A DNA stretch of 28,771 bases from an uncultured Desulfobacterales bacterium (GCA_945787595.1 CALZJV010000172.1:1-28771); one strand, 5' to 3'. Shown: positions 1-9,607, numbered from the stretch's first letter. Made by a program: numbers and translations. Notes: generated by a model not told the origin, from the letters alone.

Positions 1-943
1 ATTGGCATTAACTTAGGTGACGTCATTCAGGAAGAAGGTCGTATATACGGTGACGGTGTAAATATCGCAGCCAGACTTGAAGGATTGGCTGAGCCAGGTG
101 GCATCTGTATTTCCAAGACAGCCTTCGACCATATCGAAAGTAAACTACCGTATGGATATGAGTCCCTGGGCGACCACACCGTCAAGAACATCTCTGAGCC
201 GGTGCGGCTGTATCGGGTGCAAATGGATCCGGAGGCACCGGCGGATATCACCGCGGAAGAAAGCGCGGCCGTTCCGATGCCTGAAAAGCCTTCCATTGCC
301 GTGCTGCCTTTTGTCAACATGAGCGCTGATCCCGGTCAGGAGTACTTCAGCGACGGGATAACGGAGCAAATCGCCGTCAAAATCTATGGAGCTGGCCATT
401 CGTCTGACAAAAAAAACCCTTGCCCTGAATGACGCCATGGATTTCGCATACGCCTTGCTGGGCTATATCTACCTTCATCGTCGGCAATATGAGAAAGCCA
501 TCACGGCAGGCGAGCGGGCCATCGCCCTCAATCCCAATGGGGCGGATGCCCATGCGTGGTTGGGACATATTCTTTGTGTTGCGGGAAGGCCGGCGGAAGG
601 CCTTGCGCTGTTAAAGAAAGCCATCCGTCTCAGCCCGATTCCGCCAAACTGGTATTTAAACTACATGGCCATGGCCTATCGTATGATGGAGCGCTATGAT
701 GAGTCGCTTGAAGTCAGCAAGCAAGCGCTTCATCTCAATCCCGATGATTTGTATGCTCACCTGTCTTTGGCCGTAACTTACGGGTTGTTAGACCGCGAGG
801 CGGAGGCTCGCGAGGCCGCTGCAGAAGTCCTCAGAATAGATCCCGATTTTTCGATCGAATATTTTGCAAAGACATCCCCAATCAAGGATCCGGCCGACAG
901 AAAGCGCTTGATTAGCGCTTTGCGCAAGGCAGGGCTCATGTGA
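1..943 (+). pseudogene. adenylate/guanylate cyclase-TolB-TPR protein, 5' end outside the window, internal deletion and frameshift
   Basis: Reading frame 1 is open from the first base. It gives the end of a class III nucleotide cyclase domain ([26 protein letters not shown]), then a short linker and the start of a TolB/FlgO-like domain ([28 protein letters not shown]), and stops at 432. Frame 2 from about 371 gives the C-terminal tetratricopeptide repeats (ALLGYIYLHRRQYEKAI, ADAHAWLGHIL, YAHLSLAVTYGLL) and a normal family ending at 943. In the known family a few hundred residues, comprising the rest of the TolB-like domain and the first TPRs, lie between these two parts. The junction near 365-375 is therefore a deletion that also shifts frame. 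Intact relatives are signalling proteins with a cyclase output and protein-binding repeats. This copy cannot make a full product. The resemblance is strong; the size of the loss is an estimate. Confidence 0.8.
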
Positions 944-991
944 TTTGAAAATATTTTGACCCATTTAAACGCCTAAAAAAAGGGGGAAACA

Positions 992-3448
992 ATGGCGCAC
1001 AATACTTTCAAGATAAAGTCAATCTTGGCCGTATTCGTTTTATGCTTTTTATGCGCGGGTCAACCCATCGGAGCGGCATCCCCGCCGGCATCCGATACGA
1101 CGGCCAAGCCGGTGACTCCAGAAAAAGATGATTCAAAGGGAGCCGGCGACCAGCTGGCCGTTCAATTCAGCGAAGAAGAAATTCAAGCCATCGCGGAGGC
1201 TTTACCCGACGGTGAAGCCAGGCAGATGTTCAACCAAAAGGTCGCCAAAGGTGAGGGGCTGAATGACGCTGCCTTTGATGAAGAATCCGTCAGATCGGGA
1301 GAGGAATTTGCCGTGCTTTTATTAGATGGCGAAAAAGCATTTTCCCGTGCGCAGGAGCGGCTGGTTTCGTTTTTCACCCAACCCACATCCACCATCGATA
1401 CGCGTGAATGGGCAGCGGCATTTAATAATTTAAATTTGGGCAGAGGTTTCGGACACCTGGTTCTGACCCTTTTTATCGCAGCTTTGTTTATCTTCCTCGG
1501 GCTGGCCGTCGAGTTACTGGTGCGACGATCAACCGAGAACCTGCGGCGTCAGATCCTGGACACGGCTCCGTTGGGACGTTTGCACTTTCTGGGACGCGTG
1601 CTTTCACGCCTCCTGTTGAATATGCTGGGCATGGGTACGTATATTTTGACCACCTTTGTGCTGTGGGCCATATTTTACCATGATGGCGATCCCGGGTTTG
1701 CCCTCATTTCCGGCGTACTCCTTCCAAGCTATTACATCAGGTTTTTTAACCTGGCCGCCAACCTTGTCTTATCCCCCGCGGCCCCGGGGTTGAGACTATT
1801 CCCCCTGCCGGACGAAGATGCCAAATTCCTTTTCCGCTGGACCATTGCCATCGTTGTAACGTCGATCGTCATCGCCGATATTGCCTATCTTTTGCAGGGA
1901 CACGCACTGTATGGACACGCACAGGGAGCCGGACTCAGCGAGGAGAGCTTTCTTTTCTTATACAGTTTGTCGGGGCTTAGCGTTTCCGTATTGATGGTGG
2001 CGGTGATCTGGCAAAGCCGGCACAGAGTTGCCCGGGCCATCTGGTCGGAAGACCCCACCGGCAAAAAGGCCAAATCTTCTATGCGCGCAAAATTTGCCAG
2101 AAGCTGGCACTGGTTTGCCATATTATATGTGATCGGCATGGGTGTCTTCTGGTTCATCAGAGGGCTGGCTGAGGGGCAAATCGCGTTCCTGTCGACCATC
2201 GTCAGCGTTTTCCTGATACCCCTCCTGATCGGTATTAGCAGCTGGGCCGAACGCTTGCTGGACATTGCAGCCGGTGTAACCCCGTCAGAATTTATCTCGC
2301 CGGCGGCTGACATTTCAGAAAGTCTGGCTGATTCCGGGGCACCACCATCAGAGGCAGACGACGATCTGATGGCAGATCGAAAATCCTATCTGCAACAACA
2401 TTTGCATCTGATAAAAATTATTCTGCGCGTTCTTCTGGTGGCCTTGCTGTTTTTTGTGATTCTACGATTGTGGGGCATCGACCTGCCGGTGGGCAGGCTT
2501 TTTACGTCCACCGCCCTGAACATCATAGGATTGCTGCTGCTGGGGATCGTTGTGTGGCAATTTACCAAAGCCCGCATTGACCGGAAAATCAGGGAGGAGA
2601 TGCCGGATGACGATGAAGAAATGGAAGAAGGCGGCCGCGGCGGTTCCCGCATCGGTACTCTGCTGGTGCTCCTGCGAAAATTTGTTTTCTCGGTTCTGTT
2701 TGTGATCGTCAGCCTGATCATGCTTTCGTCCATAGGATTGGATATCGGTCCCCTGATCGCCGGTGCCGGGGTCATCGGCCTGGCCATCGGTTTCGGCTCC
2801 CAGACTCTGGTCAGAGATATACTTTCAGGCGTATTTTTCCTGATAGACGACGCGTTCCGGGTCGGTGACTATGTCGAGACCGGTGGCATCAAGGGCATGG
2901 TGGAGCATATCTCATTGCGCTCGGTCAAGCTGCGTCATCCCCGGGGGATGGTGTTTACGATTCCGTTTGGGGATATGGGCGCGGTCCAGAATTTCAGTCG
3001 CGACTACATCATTACCAAACTGGATGTGCGCGTGCGCTATGATGCGGATGTCGAAAAAATCAGAAAAATAGTTAAACGCATCGGCAAGGAACTGCAACAA
3101 CATGAAGAAATCGGTCCGGTGCTTCTCAGCCCGATCAAGTCCCAGGGCGTCAGAGAGATGGATGATTCGGCCATGATTTTGCGGGTGAAATTCAAGACCC
3201 CGCCGGGAGAACAATTTGTTGTGCGCCGCGAGGTGTACAGGATGATCCAGGAGCGCTTTAGAGAACACGGTATCGAATTTGCCCATCGCAACGTCACGGT
3301 TTATCTCCCACCGGAAGTCACCGGAGCGGCGACTGCTGAGGATCAGGAGGACGGCGCTGCATCGGGTGGCGCACCAAATAAAACCCTGCTTGAAGCCAGC
3401 GCAGCTGCCGCCCTGGCGGTGGAGGATGAGAAGAAGCCAAAAAAATAA
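992..3448 (+). CDS. MscS-family mechanosensitive ion channel, large multi-TM type
   Basis: This 818-residue inner-membrane channel would open under membrane tension during hypo-osmotic shock. It has a signal peptide at residues 1-29, a periplasmic region to about 150 and roughly ten hydrophobic segments between 153 and 580. The MscS core follows: a Gly/Ala-rich pore helix at about 585-613 (GPLIAGAGVIGLAIGFGSQ), the beta domain at 620-670 (FRVGDYVE, SLRSVKLR, IPFGDMGAVQNFSR) and an alpha/beta cytoplasmic domain to about 775. An acidic linker (PDDDEEMEEG, about 538-547) precedes the last helices. The tail is Ala-rich and ends in Lys residues. The length and extra helices resemble the large YbiO-like group rather than the minimal MscS. 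The start is set by the purine-rich AGGGGG about 6 bases upstream. It lies 48 bp after the dead cyclase gene and appears intact. Confidence 0.92.
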   Translation: MAHNTFKIKSILAVFVLCFLCAGQPIGAASPPASDTTAKPVTPEKDDSKGAGDQLAVQFSEEEIQAIAEALPDGEARQMFNQKVAKGEGLNDAAFDEESVRSGEEFAVLLLDGEKAFSRAQERLVSFFTQPTSTIDTREWAAAFNNLNLGRGFGHLVLTLFIAALFIFLGLAVELLVRRSTENLRRQILDTAPLGRLHFLGRVLSRLLLNMLGMGTYILTTFVLWAIFYHDGDPGFALISGVLLPSYYIRFFNLAANLVLSPAAPGLRLFPLPDEDAKFLFRWTIAIVVTSIVIADIAYLLQGHALYGHAQGAGLSEESFLFLYSLSGLSVSVLMVAVIWQSRHRVARAIWSEDPTGKKAKSSMRAKFARSWHWFAILYVIGMGVFWFIRGLAEGQIAFLSTIVSVFLIPLLIGISSWAERLLDIAAGVTPSEFISPAADISESLADSGAPPSEADDDLMADRKSYLQQHLHLIKIILRVLLVALLFFVILRLWGIDLPVGRLFTSTALNIIGLLLLGIVVWQFTKARIDRKIREEMPDDDEEMEEGGRGGSRIGTLLVLLRKFVFSVLFVIVSLIMLSSIGLDIGPLIAGAGVIGLAIGFGSQTLVRDILSGVFFLIDDAFRVGDYVETGGIKGMVEHISLRSVKLRHPRGMVFTIPFGDMGAVQNFSRDYIITKLDVRVRYDADVEKIRKIVKRIGKELQQHEEIGPVLLSPIKSQGVREMDDSAMILRVKFKTPPGEQFVVRREVYRMIQERFREHGIEFAHRNVTVYLPPEVTGAATAEDQEDGAASGGAPNKTLLEASAAAALAVEDEKKPKK

Positions 3449-3787
3449 GCAAGTATTACGCCGCTAAAACAAATTAGCCAAATCATTTCGTCATTCCGTA
3501 GCGAAATATTGCAAGAAATTAAAATAAGCAAATCTGTTGATATCCAACTATTCGCAGGTGAGCCTAAACTGCAGATATAATCTTAGATATCTGCAAAAAA
3601 TCGGACCTATCAAAAGTAGTGATACTGTAAACGTATCTGGATTTTGGGGGAATTCTTAATAATTGTGATAGTATATTGTCAATCGCAGTCGTAACCTTTA
3701 TCGAATTTTGTCAACTCAAGTATAGGTCAGGGCAATTTAGTCCATACAAGAGTCAAGAATTTTGAATTTAACATTTTTATTCGGATA
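3449..3787. other. intergenic, AT-rich, no gene seen
   Basis: There is no open frame with recognisable content between the channel gene and the convergent HTH gene. I saw no clear hairpin-plus-T-run terminator. It marks the change from chromosomal genes into the AT-rich phage-like stretch. Confidence 0.5.
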
Positions 3788-3997
3788 CTATATTAAAATC
3801 GTTTGTGAATCAACTTCTCGATCTTCTATAAAAGCTTTCAGCGACGACTCTGGAATCCGTAGAGACCTACTCCCTATTTTGACGGCTTTAAGATGGCCAT
3901 CGTTTATTAAATTATACACATGCTGCGCTGAACAATTAAGCTTTTCCGCTGCTTTGCTGACATAAATGAGTCGCTCACGATTCTTATTTTCCGCCAT
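3788..3997 (-). CDS. small helix-turn-helix DNA-binding protein (excisionase/MerR-like HTH_17 type)
   Basis: The 69-residue protein matches the excisionase-type winged HTH pattern: VSKAAEKLNCSAQHVYNLI is the HTH, followed by a wing (NDGHLKAVKIGSRSLRIPES) and a final helix ending near LKAFIED. Such proteins bind DNA as prophage excisionases, recombination-directionality factors or small regulators. The start is supported by AAAGGAG about 10 bases upstream. It lies 17 bp downstream of the terminase remnant on the same strand, so it was probably part of the same phage or mobile element. No integrase is present in the window. The DNA-binding fold is fairly sure; the excisionase role is not. Confidence 0.75.
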   Translation of the reverse strand: MAENKNRERLIYVSKAAEKLNCSAQHVYNLINDGHLKAVKIGSRSLRIPESSLKAFIEDREVDSQTILI

Positions 3998-4014
3998 ATA
4001 CGTTACTCCTTTAA

Positions 4015-4887
4015 TTATGATAAAAATTCCGACTTAGCCACCTGGTTTCCTGAAGGTTTTGGATCTTTCGGAGCATCCTGTGCTTTTAAATAACCCGCCA
4101 GCATTCTTAAACTTGGATGCCAGGAGTTATCCGCACAGGCCGCCGCCATAACTTCACAGTCAAGATAATGGTTGTTACTGCGGATTTTTTTCCATTCCAT
4201 TTTTTTATTTCTACCTTTGCGTAATTCTTCAGCTAAAAATTGTGTGGTATAGTCGACGCCGGTCTTGGAATGCAGATAGAAACGCTGAGTTTCAGCCGGT
4301 ACAACATTGCCGTTATCGTCTGTGTGCCTTTCCCGCCTGGTTAATCTCCAGTGCAATAGTTTTTTTAGGTCCATAGTATCCAATGTTCGCAGTTCCAGGC
4401 CACCTGGAATCGGTTTGTTGCTTCTTGGCAGTTTGTCTATGGCTTTTGGCGGATTTACCCGTGTAAATTGAGCCCGTGATGCACCCTTTACCGCGTGAAT
4501 AACTCCCTGGCCGTGTTCCCGGATGAACATATATATTTCCTCTGTTCGCGTCCATTGACCATCATCTGTTAGTCCACCGCCAGTGTCCATTCCTGCTCGC
4601 CAAATTTGCAATTTTTCTTCTGAATTTTCACGCTGAAAATAGGTTCCAAAAGCAAGAGCCCTGACATCATCAAAAGTTGACAGGTATCCATATTGTACTA
4701 AATGATTGTTAAGCTCTCCATCCCACGCTCGCACAATAAACCAAAATCCGGTTTTTTGGACATCGATGCCGGCCGTTAGTGCCACTGCCCAGCACGGCAC
4801 GATGCCCGGAGGAATATTATTTTTATGCTTTAAAAGATCGGTCTCTGACTTCTTCTCAACAATCTCTTTGTAGGATAACCGCAGAAC
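4015..4887 (-). pseudogene. phage terminase large subunit (lambda GpA type), nuclease half only
   Basis: The frame is open from just after a stop at 4888-4890 and reads about 290 residues. The part from YKEIVEKKSETDLL through IPPGIVP, upstream of the GTG at 4800, already continues the family pattern, so the remnant extends to about 4887. The hallmark LTAGIDVQ carries the first acidic residue of the nuclease. MDTGGG, VIHAVKG, FYLHSK and the LDCEVMAAACAD segment follow in GpA order. Terminase large subunits cut and package concatemeric DNA; the N-terminal ATPase motor, roughly the first half of the usual 600-residue protein, is absent. Homology stops exactly where an unrelated plus-strand gene begins at 4890, which indicates a recombination or deletion breakpoint. 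The remnant is not functional for packaging. Confidence 0.8.
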
Positions 4888-4889
4888 TT

Positions 4890-5507
4890 ATGCGTTATCT
4901 CAATCGTCCCCTTTTCAGAAAAATCGAGGATCTGAGAAATGGCCTATATGTAAAACCTCAAAGACATGTCGATGGCGAAGAGGTTATAAGATGGGTACAA
5001 AGGCGATTATCTGAAGGCTCAAATCTGGTTAGTCCGATGGTTGGCCTTCTTGATAGACTTACTAAAAGTTGGGGGCTTACTGGTAAACCAGGAAATGTAG
5101 AAGAAATTTTTCACATAACTTGCCTGATTCGAGATCATTTGGAACAAATTGTCCAGTATGAAGAGCAGATATATTTTGTCAATGTTCCCGAAGAGTATGA
5201 AAAACTTATTGATTTGCTCAAGAATCTCATAGGGACCCAAGCCGCAAAACCTTCAGAAATTCCAGATTTCCTTGATCAAGCTGTTTCTTTAATTGGTACA
5301 AACCATGGGGGTACAATTGAAGATCCTCGTGTAATAGAAGAAACTATTACTTTTGACGTGCCTAAAGAATGGACTAAGCAAATGAGTCATGAGATCAGAC
5401 GAGCAAAAAGGCACCAATTACATCAATCAGGAAAAACAGCAAAAGGCGGGTGGTTGCTCTTCTTTATTATAGCGTTTATAATTTGGCTACTCATAAAGAT
5501 TTTTTGA
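4890..5507 (+). CDS. hypothetical protein with a C-terminal membrane anchor
   Basis: I do not recognise this family. The frame is open from before 4779, but bases up to 4887 are antisense to real terminase coding sequence. The ATG at 4890 (MRYLNRPLFRKIEDL) is therefore the first sensible start, giving 205 residues. The ribosome site there is weak (GGATAA about 12 bases upstream), so the gene may itself have lost its 5' end at the breakpoint. The protein is mostly helical and charged, has a basic stretch before the end (RRAKRHQLHQSGK), and finishes with one strongly hydrophobic segment (WLLFFIIAFIIWLLIKIF). That predicts a tail-anchored or single-pass protein with a cytoplasmic N-terminal domain. 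No catalytic motif was seen. Confidence 0.55.
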   Translation: MRYLNRPLFRKIEDLRNGLYVKPQRHVDGEEVIRWVQRRLSEGSNLVSPMVGLLDRLTKSWGLTGKPGNVEEIFHITCLIRDHLEQIVQYEEQIYFVNVPEEYEKLIDLLKNLIGTQAAKPSEIPDFLDQAVSLIGTNHGGTIEDPRVIEETITFDVPKEWTKQMSHEIRRAKRHQLHQSGKTAKGGWLLFFIIAFIIWLLIKIF

Positions 5508-5997
5508 ATAAATTGAAATTGAAACACTACATGAAATGTTTACGCCTGACACCTCTAAAAAATGTGTGACAACCCGAACTTATCTTTACAAATTTCGATA
5601 ATCGTAGAATTAACCCTATCGTTGAAAAAGGCGGCGGGCTTCAGAGTCCCCGGAAGCGGGATTTCCACTTCGCTTCAACAAGGCGTCGAGGGTGAAGCCG
5701 TAATACTTCTACTGCGAACCCTTGACAACGCAGGATCTGGAGTCCTCCGCCTTTCCCGACTTGTCAGAGAGTAGCGCAGCGAAGACCGAAGGGTAGAAAA
5801 TATGCCAAAATCGATACGATCCTTTGGATACAACCTGTAGTGATATTCAACGAACATCGCGTTGACATAAATATTTGTTGACATGCCAGATAGCTTTAGT
5901 CATTTTGGCATGTTTTCTATGCAACCATAGGGTTTACTCTGCGCCATACTATGAGCATCTAACCATTCTTCACTTCTACGAGTTTTTCTATTTCAAA
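5508..5997. other. intergenic, with a GC-rich island at about 5620-5790
   Basis: AT-rich DNA surrounds a GC-richer block at about 5620-5790. That block has no ribosome site and no plausible protein. The short open frames through it, on both strands, are low-complexity and Ser/Arg-rich. Its sharp compositional edges make it a candidate for a dispersed non-coding repeat or the relic of a mobile element. I cannot show a second copy in this window. Confidence 0.3.
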
Positions 5998-6477
5998 TCA
6001 TCCGCCTGTTCCATTATATCCATCACCAACCTCAAGTACCTTGTGGACATTTGAATCAGGAATTATGCTATCGACTGACACCTTAGTATGGCCAAGGATT
6101 ACACTACCCTTATTAATGGTATCAATCGAAGTGATATGACCACTTGATATCACCGCAACAGAATACAAGCTTTCGGAGACCTCGAAATACAGCATATACC
6201 TTACCACCGCCAAACCATTCTGAAGGATGCTACCATTGGTAACAACTACCGGCTTGCCGTAAAGCTTTTCCAACAGGTAAAGGGCATCAAGCAGTTCTTT
6301 CTGACCTTTGCTCCTGTCATTAACTTTGATGAGGACGCCACTCGTAGAAGTTTCCATGGCTGATTCTTCTTTTGCCAATTTCTCGTTAACTGGCACCGTC
6401 ATTTTCGAGGTTGCACCACAAGAAACAATCAACATACATGACAAAATTAAGCTTATCATTCTTCCAATCTTTTTCAT
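5998..6477 (-). CDS. small putative lipoprotein, unknown function
   Basis: The 159-residue protein begins with a lipoprotein signal peptide: two Lys, a hydrophobic core, then the lipobox I-V-S-C with Cys20 as the lipid-modified residue. The mature part has a short Ser/Thr/Glu-rich linker to about residue 45 and then a compact alternating beta-like domain (GVLIKVNDRS, KPVVVTNGSIL, RYMLYFEVSESLY, GSVILGHTKVSVDSII). Residue 21 is Gly, not Asp, so under the enteric rule it would go to the outer membrane. The start is firm because AAGGAAGGTGA sits about 5 bases upstream. It stands alone between two regions without genes. I do not recognise the family. Confidence 0.7.
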   Translation of the reverse strand: MKKIGRMISLILSCMLIVSCGATSKMTVPVNEKLAKEESAMETSTSGVLIKVNDRSKGQKELLDALYLLEKLYGKPVVVTNGSILQNGLAVVRYMLYFEVSESLYSVAVISSGHITSIDTINKGSVILGHTKVSVDSIIPDSNVHKVLEVGDGYNGTGG

Positions 6478-6859
6478 ATGTCACCTTCCTTTCTCTTTGT
6501 CTTTGTATATAGCAAGAACCATGCAAATACATTATTCTTATGAGTAGATAATAAGACATTGCCGCTTTTACAGGCACTTACCCGAAATGAGTGAAAAGCT
6601 TTTAAGTAATTTTATAGAATTATTTATCTGGATTTCTGTACTTTATTTCACAATTTGGAGAGTTTTATCTACTGTCCGTTCAATTTATTACCTGAATCTT
6701 GCATAAAAATTAATGAGAAGTTTGAATAAAATTTAATAACAACAGGTTGTGATAATTTGGGAAGTAAATAAAAATACTTAATAGGTAAAAAGGATGGCGG
6801 TCGATTATATCTCATTAATTTTCACCCTTAAACTACGACTTCACCCTTAGACGCCTTGC
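6478..6859. other. AT-rich intergenic, nothing recognised
   Basis: This stretch is strongly AT-rich, with stop codons in all frames at short intervals. It holds the upstream region of the lipoprotein and the broken edge of the transposase remnant. No convincing promoter pair was found. Confidence 0.4.
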
Positions 6860-7483
6860 CTATGAAAGCCTCCGACTCGTGCAAAATCCAGGTATTACGT
6901 CTAACTGATGATAGATATCGAAAAATTGACCTGTCTGGGCGACGGTGCAAAACAACGGATAGTAGCTGCGAGCGCCTTTCTTACTTTTATTGAAACCAAC
7001 GGCGGTACCTTCGGCATGTCCCTTGGTGGATTGAACTGATCCATCGAAATCCAGGGTCAAACGTGGCAGCTGTACGCGCTGAAGGCCCTCGACTACAATT
7101 GATCGGGACAGGTGGCGAACATTTTCAACACCATCATGTTCCATTTGAGAAAGGGATCTTTAGATCATAGAGACATCGGGCAGCCTGCGCAATCCCATCA
7201 ATCGCAGTACAATTGGGTCATCACGGTAATAATCGAGTTCTCGAAGACGTCGGAAGCCGATGAGTTGATGAACAATGATCAGCATAACAATAAGATGTCG
7301 GCCGAATATAGGCGAGTTTTTCAAATGCGCGAAACATTTTTTCAGTCGTTTTTTCAGAGTGATTTGTTTGAATAGAAGCCGAAAAATCAACAAACCGGAA
7401 AAAGATGTAAGTTGTTGGTCCTCGAATCGAATCATTGGAATTTTATGGAATTTTGCCTGAATTTGTGCTTTACTGGACTTCAC
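6860..7483 (-). pseudogene. IS1380-family transposase, nonsense mutation and missing C-terminal half
   Basis: The N-terminal part reads AKFHKIPMIRFEDQQLTSFS, then SPIFGRHLIVMLIIVHQLIG and FRRLRELDYYRDDP, and LMGLRRLPDV, which is the typical beginning of IS1380-group DDE transposases. An in-frame TAA at 7160-7162 interrupts it. The same frame resumes with [20 protein letters not shown] (first catalytic Asp), [20 protein letters not shown] and AQTGQFFD. After FDIYHQ the resemblance ends and the frame closes at 6860, so roughly the last half with the remaining catalytic residues is gone. No terminal inverted repeats were identified. The element is dead but not old, since nearly every residue of the retained half still looks conserved. 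Confidence 0.8.
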
Positions 7484-9049
7484 TTGCGGTGGCCTCCTGG
7501 ATTGGGTTGATTATTTGGTAGATAATCTCTTTATACCCATATTCCATGGGTCTCCGCAAATATTTTACTTCTCTTTTTCTTACTATTTTATGCAACTACA
7601 GGGTTAATGATCATGGCAAGCTAACCCAAGTGAAGCAAATACCTACCAATATATAAATATGGGATTGCATATTTATGAGATTTTTGGAAAAATATGGTTT
7701 TAAACCGGTTAAAATAGTAGTTCAGAAAATAGCATAGACACAGAATTAGGGGGAAAAGGGTCAAGGGGGAAAAGAAGGGGGAAAAGGGTCAGATCTTTGA
7801 TTTTGACAAAATAATTTCAAGCCCCCATCTCCACGGGGCCGGTCATCCCTCTCCCCCCTCCGCGTCATTCCGGTCGCTTCTCGTCCGCCGGCCTCACTTT
7901 CGGCGGCTGAGGCTCCCTCCATGCCGCTCCGGGCCTAGCCTAGTTGAAAAGCTTGTGCCAAGGGTCCAAGGGCTCAAGCAGGACGTCGATGCGCTCCTCG
8001 TATGCCCGACATCCCCGAGAAAAGGTCGAACATGGCCCCGCGATTCTTGGGCCACAGGGATTCAGACATGGATTCACCGCCCGGCCTTCCCCGCCGTAAC
8101 CTGCAGGATTTCGGACTATGCTCTGAGAAATACGACCTGACAAGTCGCTCAAGGCGCAACGAACATTGAGAGGTTTTTCTCTTAACTTTTTGCTGAGCCC
8201 CGATAAAGCCTGACGGGGTGTAAAAACGGCCAGAATGCTGACCGAAGAAGATTCTTTTAGCAGTGTGTAGATTGCACTTTAAAATCTGCCATGAAATCGG
8301 ATCATGAAATTTCATGTTCGATGGGCAAACTTAAAACACCCGGCCATTGTATATTTCCCCTGTCCAATCCACACAAAGGTCCTAGTGTAGATATCGTGCC
8401 CTATGTTGCGAGTAGGTCTATCCTATTGAAAATATTAGATTTTTGAGGAAGGCTTTGGGGAATATGAATCTTCATTTATTTCAATGGTTTAGAGGATAAG
8501 TTACATTATTGTAATAAATCTTGCGACATATTTATGATCGTGGGGTTCCACCTCCTCTGTTTCGCTCCAGGTCTCCTTTTGGCCGGTAATGCCAAATTTA
8601 AGTCCGTTTTTTTTCCACTTGAACACCGATTTCTTTTTGAGACTCCGGGAGCATGTATATCACCTTTGCTTTTCTCTTGTGACGCTCTCTGTAAAGCTTT
8701 CTGATAGAAGTATAAGCTAATTTACTTCTTCTTCAGGTTGAAGTATAAATAAGGTATAAGAAAAATCATTAAAAGTCAAGCAATTAAAAGGATCTAGAAG
8801 AATTATATATACTTTTTTATTTTCTTTTTAGAATTATATGAGAAGAATAAAATAAAGTGATCTAAATACTAAAGACATATCTAAACTGGGCACATATCGT
8901 GCCTAAGTCAAATCCGACCAACAATTTGAATTCATGGTAGATTGGGTCTGCCAACCTAAAATATTTCGGCTCCATTATTGTTTACTTTAGATAGGTTAGG
9001 TTTGCAGCTTCAATGCCTTCCTTGATGCGTTAACTTGGCGGTTTACCCA
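7484..9049. other. 1.5-kb stretch without a supportable gene
   Basis: It contains three copies of a G-rich motif (7749-7791), a GC-rich block at about 7825-8250 and an AT-rich tail (about 8320-9010) crowded with stops. Minus-strand open frames across the GC-rich block (7940-8152 and 7974-8315) overlap each other, lack ribosome sites and have no recognisable domain. The block could be an insertion-sequence relic, but I have no direct evidence for a family. Confidence 0.4.
7749..7791. repeat. three tandem copies of GGGGGAAAAG(GGTCA)
   Basis: GGGGGAAAAGGGTCA occurs at 7749-7763 and 7777-7791, with a shorter GGGGGAAAAG copy at 7765-7774 between them. The last copy runs into an AT-rich stretch starting GATCTTTGATTTTGAC. 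Units this short next to an element border suggest slippage or the edge of a mobile or REP-like element. Confidence 0.7.
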
Positions 9050-9607
9050 CTACTGGTTACGCCCGGCCATAACCCCGCCGTCCACATTCCAAATCGCACC
9101 GGTTACCCAACTTGCATTCTCCGAGAGCAGGAACACGACCACCGATGCCACATCACTAGGTTTTCCGATCCGGCCAATTGGATGAAAATCGTTGAAGGCT
9201 TGTAGGGCCTCGTGAACCTCGTCGGGTTTGATGAAGGCGCCATAGATTGGAGTCTCCACCACGGCGGGAGCCACTGCGTTGACACGTATGCCATATTCCG
9301 CCAGTTCCATCGCCAGATGCTGAGTCAAGGAGTGCAGGCCGGCCTTGGCCATCGAGTAGGCCGACGAGGGTGTGGCTTTAATTGCCTGATGGGCCCACAT
9401 GGAGCCTACGTTAACCACTGCCCCTCCGCCGTTCGCTGCCATGTTCTTAGCCACCTGCTGGGTCACAAAAAAAGTGGCCTTGTTAAAATCCATGTAGGCA
9501 TCATAGTCCTCGCGCGTGTGCTCCAAAAAGGCCTTGGGGGAGAAAACGCCCGCTGCGTTGACAAGACATTTCAGATCCTTCATCTCATCGCCGATGTAAC
9601 GAATCAT
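9050..9607 (-). pseudogene. short-chain dehydrogenase/reductase lacking its N-terminal NAD(P)-binding part
   Basis: The reading frame gives 185 residues, against about 250 for a classical SDR. The fragment has the NAAG motif at residues 17-20, the catalytic Ser69 (VNVGSM), Tyr84 and Lys88 (YSMAK), the N-A-V-A-P segment, and the usual end ([15 protein letters not shown]). The glycine-rich TGxxxGIG cofactor loop and the first 65-75 residues are missing. The ATG at 9607 overlaps the stop of the hydrolase remnant by 4 bases, but no ribosome site of its own is evident. The most likely history is a deletion that joined the end of the hydrolase gene to the middle of this gene. Without the cofactor loop it should be inactive. 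Specificity cannot be told. Confidence 0.75.

Noticed and set aside
4779..4889. Longer N-terminus for the unknown membrane-anchored protein
   Set aside because: The bases are the antisense of conserved terminase sequence, so the extension is not real coding.
7612..7624. Inverted match ATGGCAAGCTAA with the sequence near 11083
   Set aside because: A 12-base match is expected by chance in a window this long, and nothing else links the two sites.
7940..8315. Overlapping minus-strand open frames of 70 and 113 codons
   Set aside because: They overlap in different frames, have no ribosome sites and resemble no family I know; better read as non-coding or a relic.
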